Shown here: positions 50,857 to 59,136 of the stretch, piece by piece | Numbering within the stretch: position 1 is the first letter of the stretch | Layout: each line of letters begins with the position of its first letter | NCBI RefSeq assembly: GCF_016741815.1 | Contig: NZ_JAERRJ010000010.1 | Coordinates: 1 to 64,000 of the forward strand | Direction of reading: 5' to 3' | Source of the DNA: Nocardia acididurans | GTDB taxonomy: Bacteria; Actinomycetota; Actinomycetes; Mycobacteriales; Mycobacteriaceae | Length of the DNA stretch: 64,000 nt | Position numbers and translations under genes: made by a program | Notes under the pieces: generated by a model | Database searches by the model: none | What the model saw: the letters and a program-made list of their open reading frames with translations, nothing else | What the model was told of the DNA's origin: nothing

Positions 50857-51315
50857 ATGACGGTCGTGGACTTCGACAGCTTCGACGCGCTGCGGGCGGC
50901 GGCCGGCACGGAAATCGGTGTGAGCGACTGGATTACGATCGACCAGGCGCGCATCGACACCTTCGCCGACGCCACCGGCGACCATCAGTGGATCCACGTG
51001 GACGCCGAGCGGGCCGCGGCGGGGCCGTACGGGCGCACCATCGCGCACGGGTTCCTCACCCTGTCGCTGCTGGTGCCCATCACCGGGCAGGTGATGACCG
51101 TCGGCTGCGCGCGCATGGCGATCAACTACGGGCTCGACAGGGTGCGCTTCATCAACCCGGTGCCGGTCGGCAGCCGCATCCGCGGGCGGATCACCCTGAA
51201 CACGGTCACCGATATCCCGGGCGGCGTGCAGGCCGACCGCACCGTCACCATCGAGATCGAGGGCGAGGCGAAACCGGCCTGCGTCGCCGTGAGTATCGCG
51301 CGTTATCTGGCGTGA
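50857..51315 (+). CDS. MaoC-like hotdog-fold hydratase
   Basis: 152 residues. The (R)-specific enoyl-CoA hydratase motif FADATGDHQWIHVD (about 36-49) supplies the catalytic Asp and His; YGRTIAHGFLTLSLL is the following helix. It would add water to a 2-enoyl-CoA made by the upstream dehydrogenases. GAAGGAG lies upstream of ATG50857. It ends one base from the stop of the convergent YdcF-like gene. Confidence 0.9.
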   Translation: MTVVDFDSFDALRAAAGTEIGVSDWITIDQARIDTFADATGDHQWIHVDAERAAAGPYGRTIAHGFLTLSLLVPITGQVMTVGCARMAINYGLDRVRFINPVPVGSRIRGRITLNTVTDIPGGVQADRTVTIEIEGEAKPACVAVSIARYLA

Positions 51316-51316
51316 A

Positions 51317-52351
51317 CTACTCGCCCGGACCGAAAGCCTCTGCCGCCAAGGGGCTTTCGTCCGGCGTCATGGTGGCCACCACCGCGATGCCCGCGGCCCG
51401 GAAATTGCTCAGCGCCCGCGCGATGTGATCGGCCGAGGTGATGAGCACGGCCGCGTGCACATTGAGCGCCTGCATCAGCCGCGCCGAGAAGGTCGCGTTC
51501 TGCACGGTGGAATTGGCCTGGGTCTCGGTGTGGATGCGGCCCGGGTCGATCCCGCGATCGATGAGCCAATCCGCCATGGCCTGCGCCTCGGTGACGCCGT
51601 TCTGCGGATTGCCGCCGGTGACGATGACCGGGGCCTCGGGGGACAGCAGGGCCGAGACGTACCCGGCGTAGAGGCGGTTGATCAGCTCCAAGCGCATGCC
51701 GCCGTCCGGTTCCAGGCCGTAGCCGAGCACCACGATGGCGGTGTCCGGGCGGAACAGCGCGGGCAACTGCAGACCGGGCAGGGTGAAATCGAATCCACCC
51801 AGCGCGTCGATGGCCGCCAGCACATCGCGGGGGACGCCCTGCGCGTCGGCGAGGGCGGTGATATCGCTGAGCCCGGTGACATCGGCCGGGCCCGCCGACT
51901 CCACGGGCGCGATGACATCGCCCGGCGCGATGATGTCTGTGGGTGCGGTGATGTCGCCGGGCGCGCCGAAACCGTTGCGCTCCTGGACAATGCCGCGCCC
52001 TTCGGCATCGGGGAAGCCGTCGAAGGGATCGATCGGCGGAGCCGCGACCGGGTCGGCATGGGCCGGGGTAGCCGTGGCGATGACGGTCACCGTGACGCCC
52101 GCCAGCAGGGCGCGAACGGCGTTGGTACGGAGGGTATTCGGCATCGCGCGGCGGTGGCGGCCCGGCGGGCTCCACCACTGACCCACCGAAACCCGCTGCC
52201 ACGGTGGGGTTTCGGCACTGCGTCTGTGTCGGCCCGAGCCGTTCGGCAGGGCCCCGGTGCGTATGCGTTCGAGGGCGGTACCGCTACTGCGCAGGGCTTC
52301 GGGAACGCCGCGGCGGAGTGCGGATATGGGCGCAAGCAGGTGATTCAGCAT
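51317..52351 (-). CDS. exported YdcF/DUF218-like protein with repeat linker
   Basis: 344 residues. The C-terminal 160 residues are DUF218/YdcF: DTAIVVLGYGLEPDGGMR, PVIVTGGNPQNGVTEAQAMADW, DPGRIHTETQANSTVQNATF. Ahead lie a hydrophobic helix (about 79-97, ending TPAHADP) and seven 6-residue repeats of the A-P-G-D-I-T type (about 129-170). ATG52351 follows AGGGGG by 5 nt but leaves 69 Arg-rich residues before the helix; an internal ATG at 52144 starts right at the signal sequence but has no ribosome site. DUF218 proteins act on envelope or vitamin intermediates; role here unknown. Confidence 0.7.
   Translation of the reverse strand: MLNHLLAPISALRRGVPEALRSSGTALERIRTGALPNGSGRHRRSAETPPWQRVSVGQWWSPPGRHRRAMPNTLRTNAVRALLAGVTVTVIATATPAHADPVAAPPIDPFDGFPDAEGRGIVQERNGFGAPGDITAPTDIIAPGDVIAPVESAGPADVTGLSDITALADAQGVPRDVLAAIDALGGFDFTLPGLQLPALFRPDTAIVVLGYGLEPDGGMRLELINRLYAGYVSALLSPEAPVIVTGGNPQNGVTEAQAMADWLIDRGIDPGRIHTETQANSTVQNATFSARLMQALNVHAAVLITSADHIARALSNFRAAGIAVVATMTPDESPLAAEAFGPGE
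51839..51964. repeat. 18-bp coding tandem repeat, seven units
   Basis: Encodes APGDIT, APTDII, APGDVI, APVESA, GPADVT, GLSDIT and ALADAQ between the membrane helix and the DUF218 domain. The units nearest the helix are the best conserved. Confidence 0.75.
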
Positions 52352-52598
52352 CGCAACCCCCTACGGCAGTCGACTTGTGACTACCGGTCGGTTCACAACT
52401 TCGATCAATGATGCCGCGAGTTGATCTCGGCTGTAAGCGAATTCACGAAATCAAGATCCGATTGGCGGAAGAATCGGTGGCGCGCCGGAATCCGGCCACG
52501 CACCGCCCGGGCCACGGGGCCGCCGATCGATCAGGGCCGCGGGTACTCCGGAGGCGCGGGGGGAACACTGTGCGTGCTCCGCGGGAACGAAGATTGTC

Positions 52599-52612
52599 TA
52601 AGGTTGATCCCA
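52599..52612 (+). promoter_or_regulatory. leaderless promoter of the Lrp-domain gene
   Basis: TAAGGT ends 7 nt before ATG52612; no ribosome site is seen. Confidence 0.55.
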
Positions 52613-52887
52613 TGATTACCGCGATCGTGCTGATCTCCGCCGAGTCCGCCCGCATTCCGGAGACCGCGCAGGCGCTGGCCGATATCGAGGGCGTGGCCGA
52701 GGTGTACTCGTGCGCGGGCGACGTCGACCTGGTGGCCATCGTGCGGGTGCGCGATCACGAGCAGATCGCCGAGGTCGTGACCGGGCGGGTCAACAAGACG
52801 CCCGGCGTGCTGCGCACCGCCACCCACATCGCCTTCAAGTCGTACTCCAGCGCCGACGTGGAGGCCGGATTCTCGATCGGCGAATAG
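52612..52887 (+). CDS. stand-alone Lrp/AsnC effector (RAM) domain
   Basis: 91 residues. ITAIVLISAESARIPETAQALADIEGVAEVYSCAGDVDLVAIV has the alpha/beta ferredoxin-like plan of the Lrp/AsnC ligand-binding domain, with the G-D-x-D-L segment that contacts amino acids. The helix-turn-helix is missing, as in the SMAD-type stand-alone members. Such proteins form ring oligomers and may sense amino acids; next to trpD this one could sense an aromatic or related amino acid, which is inference. Convergent with trpD. Confidence 0.87.
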   Translation: MITAIVLISAESARIPETAQALADIEGVAEVYSCAGDVDLVAIVRVRDHEQIAEVVTGRVNKTPGVLRTATHIAFKSYSSADVEAGFSIGE

Positions 52888-52910
52888 GGCGCAGTAGCCC
52901 TCGATGCGAC

Positions 52911-52931
52911 GGCCGGGCGATACGCCCGGCC
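52911..52931. terminator. hairpin between the Lrp-domain gene and trpD
   Basis: Perfect 9-bp stem GGCCGGGCG/CGCCCGGCC with a 3-nt ATA loop between convergent genes, without a T run. Confidence 0.6.
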
Positions 52932-52942
52932 GGACAGCGTTC

Positions 52943-53992
52943 CTAGCCGAGCGTGTTCGTCACCGCTGCCCAGCGTTCCAGCAGGTCAGCGGCTGCGCCG
53001 GTGTCCACGGCGGCGGCCACCCGCTCCAGGGCGGCGGCCAGCTTGGCATAGAGGTCGGCCTCGAGGTCGTCGGCGGTGAGCTCGTAGGCCACCACGGCGG
53101 CCGCCGAATTCAACAGCACCGCGTCCCGCACCGGGCCGGGCTCACCCGCGAACATATTGCGGGCGATCACCGCGTTCAAGGTGGCGTCCCCGCCCTTGAG
53201 CGCCTCCGGGGCGACCCGCTCGATACCGAGTTTGGTTGGGTCCAGGGTGGTTTCGACCGTGCGGCCACCCGCCACCAGCCACACATCGGTGGTGTCGGCG
53301 GTGGTGATCTCGTCCAGACCGTCATTACCGCGCACCACCAGCGCCGACTGGCCGCGCGCGGCGAACGCGCCCGCGATCACCGGAACCAGGTTCGCGAAGG
53401 CACAGCCGATCAGACCGGCCTGCGGCTGCGCCGGATTGGTCAGCGGGCCGAGGATATTGAACACCGTCGGGATGCCGATCTCGCTGCGCGCCGGACCGGC
53501 GAACCGCAGGCCCGCGTGGAAGACCGGGGCGAAACAGAAACCGATGCCCACCTGGCGCACGCACTCGGCCACCTGCTCGGGGCCCAGCGCGATCTTCACA
53601 CCCAGCGCCTCGAGCACATCCGCGCCGCCGCTCTTCGAGGACGCCGCGCGGTTACCGTGCTTGATCACCGGAATCCCGGTGGCCGCCACCACGATCGAGG
53701 ACATGGTGGAGATGTTCACCGTGCCCGAGCGGTCACCGCCGGTGCCGACGATATCCACCGCCGTGCCGTCGAACTCCACCCGGCGCGCGTGCGAGAGCAT
53801 GCCCTTGGCCAGGCCGTCCAGCTCGGTCGGGGTCGGGCCCTTCATCTTCATGGCCACACCGAACGCCGCGATCTGCGCCGAGGTGGCGGCATCGCTGAAG
53901 ATCTCGTTCATGGCCCACGCCGCCTCGTCCGCGGACAGATCGTTGCCGTCGGTGAGGGTGCCGAGGATTTCTCGCCAGCTGCGCGCGCTCAT
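52943..53992 (-). CDS. trpD: anthranilate phosphoribosyltransferase
   Basis: 349 residues. The PRPP-binding VDIVGTGGDRSGTVNIST (about 87-104), KHGNRAASSKSGGADVLEALG, and NPAQPQAGLIG are diagnostic. It joins anthranilate and PRPP in the second step of tryptophan synthesis. No other trp gene is nearby, which is usual in this order, where trpD sits opposite ctaE. ATG53992 opens the conserved first helix. The small gene at 54434-54030 lies 37 bp upstream on the same strand. Confidence 0.95.
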   Translation of the reverse strand: MSARSWREILGTLTDGNDLSADEAAWAMNEIFSDAATSAQIAAFGVAMKMKGPTPTELDGLAKGMLSHARRVEFDGTAVDIVGTGGDRSGTVNISTMSSIVVAATGIPVIKHGNRAASSKSGGADVLEALGVKIALGPEQVAECVRQVGIGFCFAPVFHAGLRFAGPARSEIGIPTVFNILGPLTNPAQPQAGLIGCAFANLVPVIAGAFAARGQSALVVRGNDGLDEITTADTTDVWLVAGGRTVETTLDPTKLGIERVAPEALKGGDATLNAVIARNMFAGEPGPVRDAVLLNSAAAVVAYELTADDLEADLYAKLAAALERVAAAVDTGAAADLLERWAAVTNTLG

Positions 53993-54029
53993 TAGCTCTT
54001 CTCTTCCGTTGCCGGGTGTTGTGCCAAGC

Positions 54030-54434
54030 CTAGTGTGCGGGCTGCAGCGCGTCCCAGCCCAAGGCATTACCGTCATGCCGCTGCGCCAGCCCCGCCATGC
54101 GCGAGCGCTCCTGCGAACAGTGCAGCGCGTCCAGCACCTGCACACGCTGCAGGATCAGCGTCGCGGGGTCGGATTCGTCCACCGACGCCGTGTCATAGCC
54201 ATCCTGCGCGGCAATGACCTGCACCGCATTCACCTGCGCCGCGGGTATCACCAGATGGTGGCGCAACACCGCCGGACGGTCCGCCACCCAGCCCTCGGCC
54301 TCGTTCAGCACAGCCGAACATGCTTCCGCGTCATCGAAACTCGACGCCACCACGATCAGACTCGGATCGTTCGCGTCCAGTTGTGTTGGTGTGTCACGCC
54401 GCAAGAACCTGCGCCACCAAGAATCCGCACCCAT
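54030..54434 (-). CDS. small conserved-looking protein, function unknown
   Basis: 134 residues, soluble, no signal peptide. LIVVASSFDDAEACSAVLNEAEGWVADRPAVLRHHLVIPA suggests an alpha/beta sheet domain with a short basic start (WWRRFLRRDTP). No family recognised. ATG54434 has AAGGGA immediately upstream. It precedes trpD and shares the divergent region with ctaE, so it could be co-transcribed with trpD. Confidence 0.65.
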   Translation of the reverse strand: MGADSWWRRFLRRDTPTQLDANDPSLIVVASSFDDAEACSAVLNEAEGWVADRPAVLRHHLVIPAAQVNAVQVIAAQDGYDTASVDESDPATLILQRVQVLDALHCSQERSRMAGLAQRHDGNALGWDALQPAH

Positions 54435-54495
54435 AGTTCCCTTTCGATTCAGCTCAGGTTTCTCTTACCTGCAGGTTCTACGCTCGCCCGTGACA

Positions 54496-54511
54496 CGCCG
54501 GGGCCCCGGCG
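54496..54511. repeat. 16-bp perfect GC palindrome
   Basis: CGCCGGGGCCCCGGCG in the region upstream of ctaE. It has no loop as a hairpin; either a protein site or chance in high-GC DNA. Confidence 0.35.
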
Positions 54512-54573
54512 AGACGCGCGCTCGCCCTGGGGTTTCCGACACGTACGACAAAGTTTCGTACCCGCCTACACCT

Positions 54574-54604
54574 GTCGTACTACGACGAGTCATACTTACC
54601 GGCG
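54574..54604 (+). promoter_or_regulatory. ctaE promoter with palindromic site
   Basis: GTCGTA-C-TACGAC (54574-54586) is a perfect-armed palindrome directly before CATACT (54591-54596), a possible -10 that would give a nearly leaderless transcript from GTG54604. A matching GTACGAC half-site lies at 54543-54549. This is a candidate operator for the respiratory operon. Confidence 0.55.
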
Positions 54605-55221
54605 TGACGACCGCAGTAGGGACCCCAGGATCGGCCATTACCCAGCGTGTGCATTCGCTGAACCGGCCCAATATGGTCAGCGTCGGTACCATCATCTGGC
54701 TGTCGAGCGAGCTGATGTTCTTCGCCGGCCTGTTCGCCATGTACTTCGTTGCTCGCGCGCAGGCCGACCCCGTGCTCGGCTGGCCGTCGAAGCCGACCGA
54801 GCTGAACATGGCGCTCGCCGTGCCGGTGACCGCCGTGCTGGTCGCATCCTCCTTCACCTGCCAGATGGGCGTTTTCGCCGCGGAGAAGGGTGACGTCTTC
54901 GGCCTGCGCCGCTGGTACTTCATCACCCTGCTCATGGGCGCGTTCTTCGTCGGCGGCCAGGGCTACGAGTACTACCACCTGGTGCACGAGGGAACCTCGA
55001 TCTCCAGCAGCGTGTACGGCTCGGTCTTCTACATCACGACCGGCTTCCACGGCCTGCACGTCATCGGCGGCCTCATCGCCTTCGTGTTCCTGCTGATCCG
55101 CACCACGCTCAGCAAGTTCACCCCGGCACAGGCCACGGCGGCGATCGTCGTCTCCTACTACTGGCACTTCGTCGACATCGTCTGGATCGGGCTCTTCGCC
55201 ACGATCTACTTCGTCCGCTAG
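54604..55221 (+). CDS. ctaE: cytochrome c oxidase subunit III (CtaE)
   Basis: 205 residues, five membrane helices. GTIIWLSSELMFFAGLFAMYF, the QGYEYYHLVHEG loop, TTGFHGLHVIGG and YYWHFVDIVWIGLF are signatures of subunit III. No ribosome site is seen and a promoter-like CATACT abuts the GTG start. First gene of ctaE-qcrC-qcrA-qcrB. Confidence 0.96.
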   Translation: MTTAVGTPGSAITQRVHSLNRPNMVSVGTIIWLSSELMFFAGLFAMYFVARAQADPVLGWPSKPTELNMALAVPVTAVLVASSFTCQMGVFAAEKGDVFGLRRWYFITLLMGAFFVGGQGYEYYHLVHEGTSISSSVYGSVFYITTGFHGLHVIGGLIAFVFLLIRTTLSKFTPAQATAAIVVSYYWHFVDIVWIGLFATIYFVR

Positions 55222-55301
55222 CCGGACGAGGCCGACGCCCAGCCCGCGGTCGGCAAGAAACTTCTGAACAAGTCGGTTCCGTCTACTCCAAAGGGACACA
55301 G

Positions 55302-56162
55302 ATGAATTCGTCTCCCCCGTCAGCGCCAGATCCCACCGGGATCGGCGAGGCCACCAAGACCCGGAAGCAGCGTCGCATGCGGCGGCGGCTGGCCGGCGGT
55401 CTGGTTCTTCTGATGGGCCTGTTCGGAGCCGGCTTTCTGGCGTCGGCGCTGACCCCGCAGGCTCAGGTCGCGACCGCTGAGCAGGACAACGCCGCGCTCA
55501 TCCGCGAGGGCCAGCAGCTCTACGACAACTCCTGCGTCACCTGCCACGGCATCAACCTGCAGGGTGTCCAGGACCGCGGCCCCAGCCTCATCGGCGTCGG
55601 CGAAGCCGCTGTCTACTTCCAGGTCTCCTCGGGCCGCATGCCCGCCGCCCGCAACGAGGCGCAGATCATGCGCAAGCCCCCGAAGTTCGACGCCCACCAG
55701 ACCGACGCCCTGGGCGCCTACATCCAGGCCAACGGCGGCGGCCCGACCGTCGTGCGCGACGCCAACGGCGAGATCGCGCAGGAGTCGCTGATCGAAGGCG
55801 CCGACCTCGGCCGCGGCGGCGAGCTGTTCCGCATGAACTGCGCGTCCTGCCACAACTTCACCGGCAAGGGTGGTGCGCTGTCCTCGGGCAAGTTCGCGCC
55901 GCCGCTCGCGCCCGCCAGTGAGCAGCAGATTTACCTGGCCATGCTCACCGGCCCGCAGAACATGCCGAAGTTCTCCGACCGGCAGCTGACGCCGGAAGAG
56001 AAGCGCGACATCGTCGCCTACGTCAAGGACGCCACCGAGACCACCCCGCCCGGCGGCTACGGCCTCGGCGGCTTCGGTCCCGCCACCGAGGGCCTGGCCA
56101 TCTGGGTCGTCGGCATCGTGGCGCTGGTCGGTTCCGCCATGTGGATCGGATCGCGGTCATGA
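55302..56162 (+). CDS. qcrC: diheme cytochrome c subunit of the bcc complex (QcrC)
   Basis: 286 residues. A signal-anchor helix (about 30-50), then two c-type heme sites: CVTCH (about 78-82) and CASCH (about 184-188), with axial Met candidates in SGRMPAA and QNMPKF. A C-terminal helix holds it in the membrane. The two hemes replace the soluble cytochrome c, passing electrons directly to CuA of CtaC. Upstream gap to ctaE is 80 bp. Confidence 0.97.
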   Translation: MNSSPPSAPDPTGIGEATKTRKQRRMRRRLAGGLVLLMGLFGAGFLASALTPQAQVATAEQDNAALIREGQQLYDNSCVTCHGINLQGVQDRGPSLIGVGEAAVYFQVSSGRMPAARNEAQIMRKPPKFDAHQTDALGAYIQANGGGPTVVRDANGEIAQESLIEGADLGRGGELFRMNCASCHNFTGKGGALSSGKFAPPLAPASEQQIYLAMLTGPQNMPKFSDRQLTPEEKRDIVAYVKDATETTPPGGYGLGGFGPATEGLAIWVVGIVALVGSAMWIGSRS

Positions 56163-56235
56163 TCGCGTCAGGGCCGAAGGCGGCAGCGCAGCGTAACCAC
56201 GCAGGCCCCGCGGGCATGACCCGGAGGACGCAGCC

Positions 56236-57393
56236 ATGAGTGAACAGGAGCGAAACGACATGGGGGCGAACCCCGCTGGGGACTTGGAGCCCACCGACGA
56301 GCAGCTCGACGCCATGTCGCGCGACGAGCTCGTCGAACTCGGTACGAAGCTGGACGGGGTCGACGTCGCCTACCGCGCACCGCGCTGGCCCGTCGAAGGC
56401 ACCAAGGCCGAGAAGCGCGCCGAGCGCCGCGTGGCGCTGTGGTTCGCCATCTCCGCCATCATGGGCGTCGCCCTCATCGGCGTCTTCCTGTTCTGGCCGT
56501 GGGAGTACAAGACCCGCTTCCAGGACGGCAACGCCGAATACTCGCTGTGGACCCCGCTGGTCGGCCTGACCTTCGGCATCGGAGTGCTCGCCGTCGGCAT
56601 CGCCGTGGTGCTCATCCGCAAGCACTTCGTGCCCGCCGAGATCTCCATCCAGGACCGCCACGACGGCCCGTCGTCCGAGGTCAACCGCCGCACCCTGGTG
56701 GCTCAGCTGCAGGACGCGGCCGAGACCTCCACCCTGGGCCGCCGCAAGCTCATCACCCGCACCGCGGGTCTGGGCGCGGGCGTCCTCGGCATCGGCGCGC
56801 TGTTCGTCTTCGTCGGCGGCATGATCAAGAACCCGTGGGCCAAGGGCGACAAGTCGCCGCTGTGGGTCTCCGGCTGGACCCCGGACTACCCGGGCCAGAC
56901 CATCTACCTGCGCCGTGACACCGGCCGCATCGAGGACGTCGTCCTGGTGCGCCCCGAGGATCTCGACGCCGGCGGCATGGAAACCGTCTTCCCCTGGAAG
57001 GAAGAGTGGCGCGGTGACTCGCACGCCACGCTGGAATCGCTGCGCGGCATCCGCAACTCCGTCATGCTGATCCGCCTGCGCACCCACGATGCCGAGCACG
57101 CCATCAAGCGCAAGGGCCAGGAGAGCTTCAACTACGGCGACTACTTCGCCTACTCGAAGATCTGCACCCACCTGGGCTGCCCGACCTCGCTGTTCGAGCA
57201 GCAGACCAACCGGATCCTGTGCCCCTGCCACCAGTCGCAGTTCTCCGCGACCGAATGGGGCAAGCCGGTCTTCGGTCCCGCCGCCCGCGCGCTGCCGCAG
57301 CTGCCCATCACCGTCAATGCCGATGGCTACATGGTCGCCGCCGGTGACTTCATCGAGCCGCTCGGCCCGGCCTTCTGGGAGCGTCGTTCATGA
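56236..57393 (+). CDS. qcrA: Rieske iron-sulfur subunit (QcrA)
   Basis: 385 residues. Three N-terminal helices (about 58-78, 98-120, 172-192), the actinobacterial form, replace the single helix of other Rieske proteins. Cluster ligands are in CTHLGC (about 310-315) and CPCHQS (about 330-335). ATG56236 has GGAGGA at 56222-56227. The end overlaps qcrB by 4 nt. Confidence 0.97.
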   Translation: MSEQERNDMGANPAGDLEPTDEQLDAMSRDELVELGTKLDGVDVAYRAPRWPVEGTKAEKRAERRVALWFAISAIMGVALIGVFLFWPWEYKTRFQDGNAEYSLWTPLVGLTFGIGVLAVGIAVVLIRKHFVPAEISIQDRHDGPSSEVNRRTLVAQLQDAAETSTLGRRKLITRTAGLGAGVLGIGALFVFVGGMIKNPWAKGDKSPLWVSGWTPDYPGQTIYLRRDTGRIEDVVLVRPEDLDAGGMETVFPWKEEWRGDSHATLESLRGIRNSVMLIRLRTHDAEHAIKRKGQESFNYGDYFAYSKICTHLGCPTSLFEQQTNRILCPCHQSQFSATEWGKPVFGPAARALPQLPITVNADGYMVAAGDFIEPLGPAFWERRS

Positions 57394-59012
57394 GCCCTAG
57401 CAAAGCGGCCGCACAGGCCAATGAAATGGACGAGCGCTACCACCTGGCGGCGTTCGCGAAGCGATCGATCAACAAGGTCTTCCCGACCCACTGGTCGTTC
57501 CTGCTCGGTGAGATCGCGCTCTACGCGTTCATCATCCTGCTGCTCTCGGGTGTGTTCCTGACGCTGTACTTCGACCCGTCGATGGCACACGTCACCTACG
57601 ACGGCGCCTACCAGCCGCTGCGCGGCGTCGGCATGTCGCGGGCCTACGAGACCGCACTCGACATCTCCTTCGAGGTGCGCGGTGGTCTGTTCGTGCGCCA
57701 GGTGCACCACTGGGCGGCGCTGCTGTTCGCGGCGTCGATCATCATCCACCTGTTCCGCATCTTCTTCACCGGCGCGTTCCGCCGCCCGCGTGAAGCCAAC
57801 TGGGTGATCGGCTCGCTGCTGCTCATCCTGGCGATGTTCGAAGGCTTCTTCGGCTACTCGCTGCCGGACGACCTGCTCTCCGGTACCGGTCTGCGCGCCG
57901 CGTTCTCCGGTATCACCATCGGCACGCCGGTCATCGGCACCTGGCTGCACTGGCTCATCTTCGCCGGTGACTTCCCGGGCACCATCATCATTCCGCGCCT
58001 CTACATCGCGCACGTGCTGCTGCTGCCGGGCATCATCCTGGCGCTCATCGGTGCGCACGTGGCGCTGGTCTGGTACCAGAAGCACACCCAGTTCCCCGGA
58101 CCGGGCCGCACCGAGAAGAACGTCGTCGGCGCCCGCATCATCCCGGTGTTCGCCGCCGACCAGGGCGCGTTCTTCGCCTTCACCCTCGGTGTCGTCGCCA
58201 TCATGGGTGGCGTGCTGCAGATCAACCCGATCTGGAACCTGGGTCCGTACAACCCGTCTCAGGTCTCGGCCGGTTCGCAGCCCGACTTCTACATGATGTG
58301 GACCGACGGCATGGCCCGCCTCATGCCGCCGTGGGAGCTGTACCTGGGTCGCTACACGATCCCGGCCGCCTTCTGGGTCGCGCTGATCATGGGCCTGGTG
58401 TTCACCGTGCTGATCGCCTACCCGTGGATCGAGAAGCGCCTCACCGGCGACACCGCGCACCACAACCTGCTGCAGCGTCCGCGCGACGTGCCGGTGCGCA
58501 CCGCCATCGGCTCCATGGCCATCGCCTTCTACCTGGTGCTGACCCTGGCCTGCGTCAACGACATCATCGCGCTGAAGTTCTCGATCTCGCTGAACGCGAC
58601 GACCTGGTTCTTCCGCATCGCACTGCTGCTCGCCCCGCCGCTCGCGTACTTCGTGGCCTACCGCTTCTGCATCGGCCTGCAGCGCAGCGACCGCGCGGTC
58701 CTCGAGCACGGTGTGGAAACCGGTGTCATCAAGCGGCTTCCGCACGGTGAGTACATCGAGGTCCACCAGCCCCTCGGCCCGGTCGACTCGCACGGTCACC
58801 CGATCCCGCTGGAGTACCAGGGCGCCCCGGTGCCCAAGAAGATGTCCAAGCTGGGTTCGGCCGGCAAGCCCGGCACCGGCTCCTTCCTCTTCGCCGACCC
58901 GGCGTCGGAGCAGGAGACGAATGTCGCTCTCGCACACGAGGAAGAGCACCAGATGCTCGCCGTCCTCGAGCGCGCTCGCGACGAGGCGAACAACGGCAAG
59001 AACGATCACTGA
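57390..59012 (+). CDS. qcrB: cytochrome b subunit (QcrB)
   Basis: 540 residues, about eight membrane helices plus a long cytoplasmic C-terminal extension (about 420-540) typical of the order. Heme-ligand candidates are H106/H120 and H208/H223; the quinol site PEWY-like segment reads PPWELY in this group. It oxidises menaquinol. It is the target of mycobacterial Q203-type inhibitors by family knowledge. Start coupled to qcrA by ATGA; followed by a terminator. Confidence 0.97.
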   Translation: MSPSKAAAQANEMDERYHLAAFAKRSINKVFPTHWSFLLGEIALYAFIILLLSGVFLTLYFDPSMAHVTYDGAYQPLRGVGMSRAYETALDISFEVRGGLFVRQVHHWAALLFAASIIIHLFRIFFTGAFRRPREANWVIGSLLLILAMFEGFFGYSLPDDLLSGTGLRAAFSGITIGTPVIGTWLHWLIFAGDFPGTIIIPRLYIAHVLLLPGIILALIGAHVALVWYQKHTQFPGPGRTEKNVVGARIIPVFAADQGAFFAFTLGVVAIMGGVLQINPIWNLGPYNPSQVSAGSQPDFYMMWTDGMARLMPPWELYLGRYTIPAAFWVALIMGLVFTVLIAYPWIEKRLTGDTAHHNLLQRPRDVPVRTAIGSMAIAFYLVLTLACVNDIIALKFSISLNATTWFFRIALLLAPPLAYFVAYRFCIGLQRSDRAVLEHGVETGVIKRLPHGEYIEVHQPLGPVDSHGHPIPLEYQGAPVPKKMSKLGSAGKPGTGSFLFADPASEQETNVALAHEEEHQMLAVLERARDEANNGKNDH

Positions 59013-59025
59013 GATCAGCTGAACA

Positions 59026-59061
59026 GGAAGGCCCCCGAGTCCGCGAACCCGGGGGCCTTCC
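59026..59061 (+). terminator. terminator of ctaE-qcrCAB
   Basis: Perfect 12-bp stem GGAAGGCCCCCG/CGGGGGCCTTCC with a 12-nt loop, 14 nt after the qcrB stop; only a short CCGTTT tail follows. Confidence 0.85.
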
Positions 59062-59124
59062 CCGTTTCAGGCATGTGGGATGCCAACCCGTGCCCAAGGT
59101 CGTCGGCTGAACTCGGGGGGTCCA

Positions 59125-59136
59125 TACTGTGCGGCG
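59125..59136 (+). promoter_or_regulatory. leaderless promoter of the small membrane gene
   Basis: TACTGT ends 5 nt before an in-frame GTG at 59136; this favours the 59136 start over ATG59073. Confidence 0.5.
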
